From: Bifidobacterium breve
GTDB lineage: Bacteria > Actinomycetota > Acidimicrobiia > Acidimicrobiales > Acidimicrobilacustridaceae
Direction of reading: 5' to 3'
Assembly (NCBI GenBank): GCA_945878725.1
Contig: CAMCTY010000003.1
Span: 1-64,000, forward strand
Length of the DNA: 64,000 nt
Below, piece after piece: positions 63,608 through 64,000 of the stretch. A model generated the notes under the pieces. It did not search any database, had not been told where the DNA came from, and saw only the letters and a program-made list of their open reading frames with translations. How positions within the stretch are numbered: position 1 is the stretch's first letter; the number at the start of each line of letters is the position of its first letter. Position numbers and translations under genes: made by a program.

Positions 63608-64000
63608 TCACCAACCCCGATCGGCAAGTTTGGTTTCGAGGCTTGCGATTTCGAGACCGGGCATTGCGTCACCGAGGCCACGGCTGACCTTGGCAAGGAT
63701 GTCGGCGTCACGGAAGTTCGTCGCCGCTTCCACGATTGCTCGTGCCATGAGGGCCGGATCGGAACTCTTAAAGATTCCCGAGCCCACGAAAACAGTCTCG
63801 GATCCGAGTTGCATAACGAGGGACGCATCAGCTGGGGTGGCGATACCACCAGCGCAGAACAGCGGAACAGGGAGCTTGCCTGTCTCGGCGATCTCCTGAA
63901 CCAGCGGCAAAGGCGCCTGCAGCCGCTTCGCCCATTCGAACAGTTCAGCCGAATCGGCGGTTGTGATCTTGCGGATGTCGCCAAGGATCGAACGGATATG
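63608..64000 (-). CDS. pdxS: Pyridoxal 5'-phosphate synthase PLP-forming subunit, C-terminal part
   Basis: The last 130 residues are present; the gene begins beyond the window. [43 protein letters not shown] and [13 protein letters not shown] are PdxS signatures, including the phosphate-binding GGIATPAD and GSGIF loops. PdxS builds PLP from ribose 5-phosphate, glyceraldehyde 3-phosphate and ammonia. The usual asparagine or related residue before the first loop reads PLFCAGG, with a cysteine. Confidence 0.94.
   Translation of the reverse strand, partial: HIRSILGDIRKITTADSAELFEWAKRLQAPLPLVQEIAETGKLPVPLFCAGGIATPADASLVMQLGSETVFVGSGIFKSSDPALMARAIVEAATNFRDADILAKVSRGLGDAMPGLEIASLETKLADRGW

Overview
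The window is a stretch of GC-rich chromosome from an actinobacterium. Gene content fits a member of class Acidimicrobiia or a close relative, but that placement is an inference from gene families and was not computed. Supporting signs are frequent GTG/TTG starts, many 4-base start/stop overlaps (ATGA, GTGA, TTGA), few convincing Shine-Dalgarno sites, an LpdA-type flavoprotein, an actinobacterial-style RmlC and the pdxS-pdxT-yebC order. Genes are dense: no gap exceeds about 310 bases, and the one near that size (59397-59702) appears to hold a 30-codon membrane peptide gene. I saw no tRNA, rRNA, CRISPR array, insertion sequence or integrase.

Layout. (1) 1-12303, mostly central metabolism: the tail of a class IV aminotransferase; biotin ligase and biotin carboxylase/BCCP subunit, diverging from start codons 5 bases apart; an isolated RgpF-like glycan protein; a DapB-like oxidoreductase; an RDD membrane protein; an LpdA-like flavoprotein; a FetAB-like ABC transporter; and methylmalonyl-CoA mutase with its MeaB chaperone. 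(2) 12278-37000, a large minus-strand surface-glycan cluster: methyltransferase/GT fusion, triple-module glycosyltransferase, Wzt/Wzm ABC exporter, three more glycosyltransferases, rmlD, rmlB, rmlC, a GH25 lysozyme with tandem repeats, a flippase-like membrane protein, a GT-C-like membrane protein, rmlA, and a repeat-bearing lipoprotein with a lysozyme-like region. dTDP-rhamnose made by RmlABCD probably feeds the transferases, and the ABC pair probably exports the product. (3) 37129-49527, housekeeping: rhodanese-MoeB, sirtuin, conserved unknown gene, leucyl aminopeptidase, PduO adenosyltransferase, MetH, two membrane proteins, M24 peptidase. (4) 49581-54654, a three-gene translationally coupled glycan-decoration module (NPDV-repeat glycosyltransferase, GT-A/SGNH fusion, sulfotransferase-like protein). 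(5) 54712-59593, lipoate-dependent metabolism: a fused LipB-LipA protein, a dihydrolipoamide acyltransferase (E2) and dihydrolipoamide dehydrogenase (E3). (6) 59703-64000: TIGR01777 epimerase-like protein, SRPBCC protein, RsgA, YebC, PdxT and the 3' part of pdxS.

The most unusual content is the surface-glycan machinery. A repeat with GW, DPD, RPDV and HGF signatures occurs four times in a secreted lysozyme, four times in a lipoprotein and, in degenerate form, once at the N-terminus of the RgpF-like protein. Two adjacent glycosyltransferases of different folds carry what looks like the same inserted beta-rich domain. One gene joins a GT-A glycosyltransferase to an AlgX/AlgJ-like SGNH domain. 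The LipB-LipA fusion and a hairpin-rich leader before metH are also notable.

Cobalamin and lipoate recur across the window. Adenosylcobalamin is needed by the mutase and made by the PduO enzyme, methylcobalamin is used by MetH, and lipoate made by LipB-LipA is attached to the E2 encoded directly upstream.
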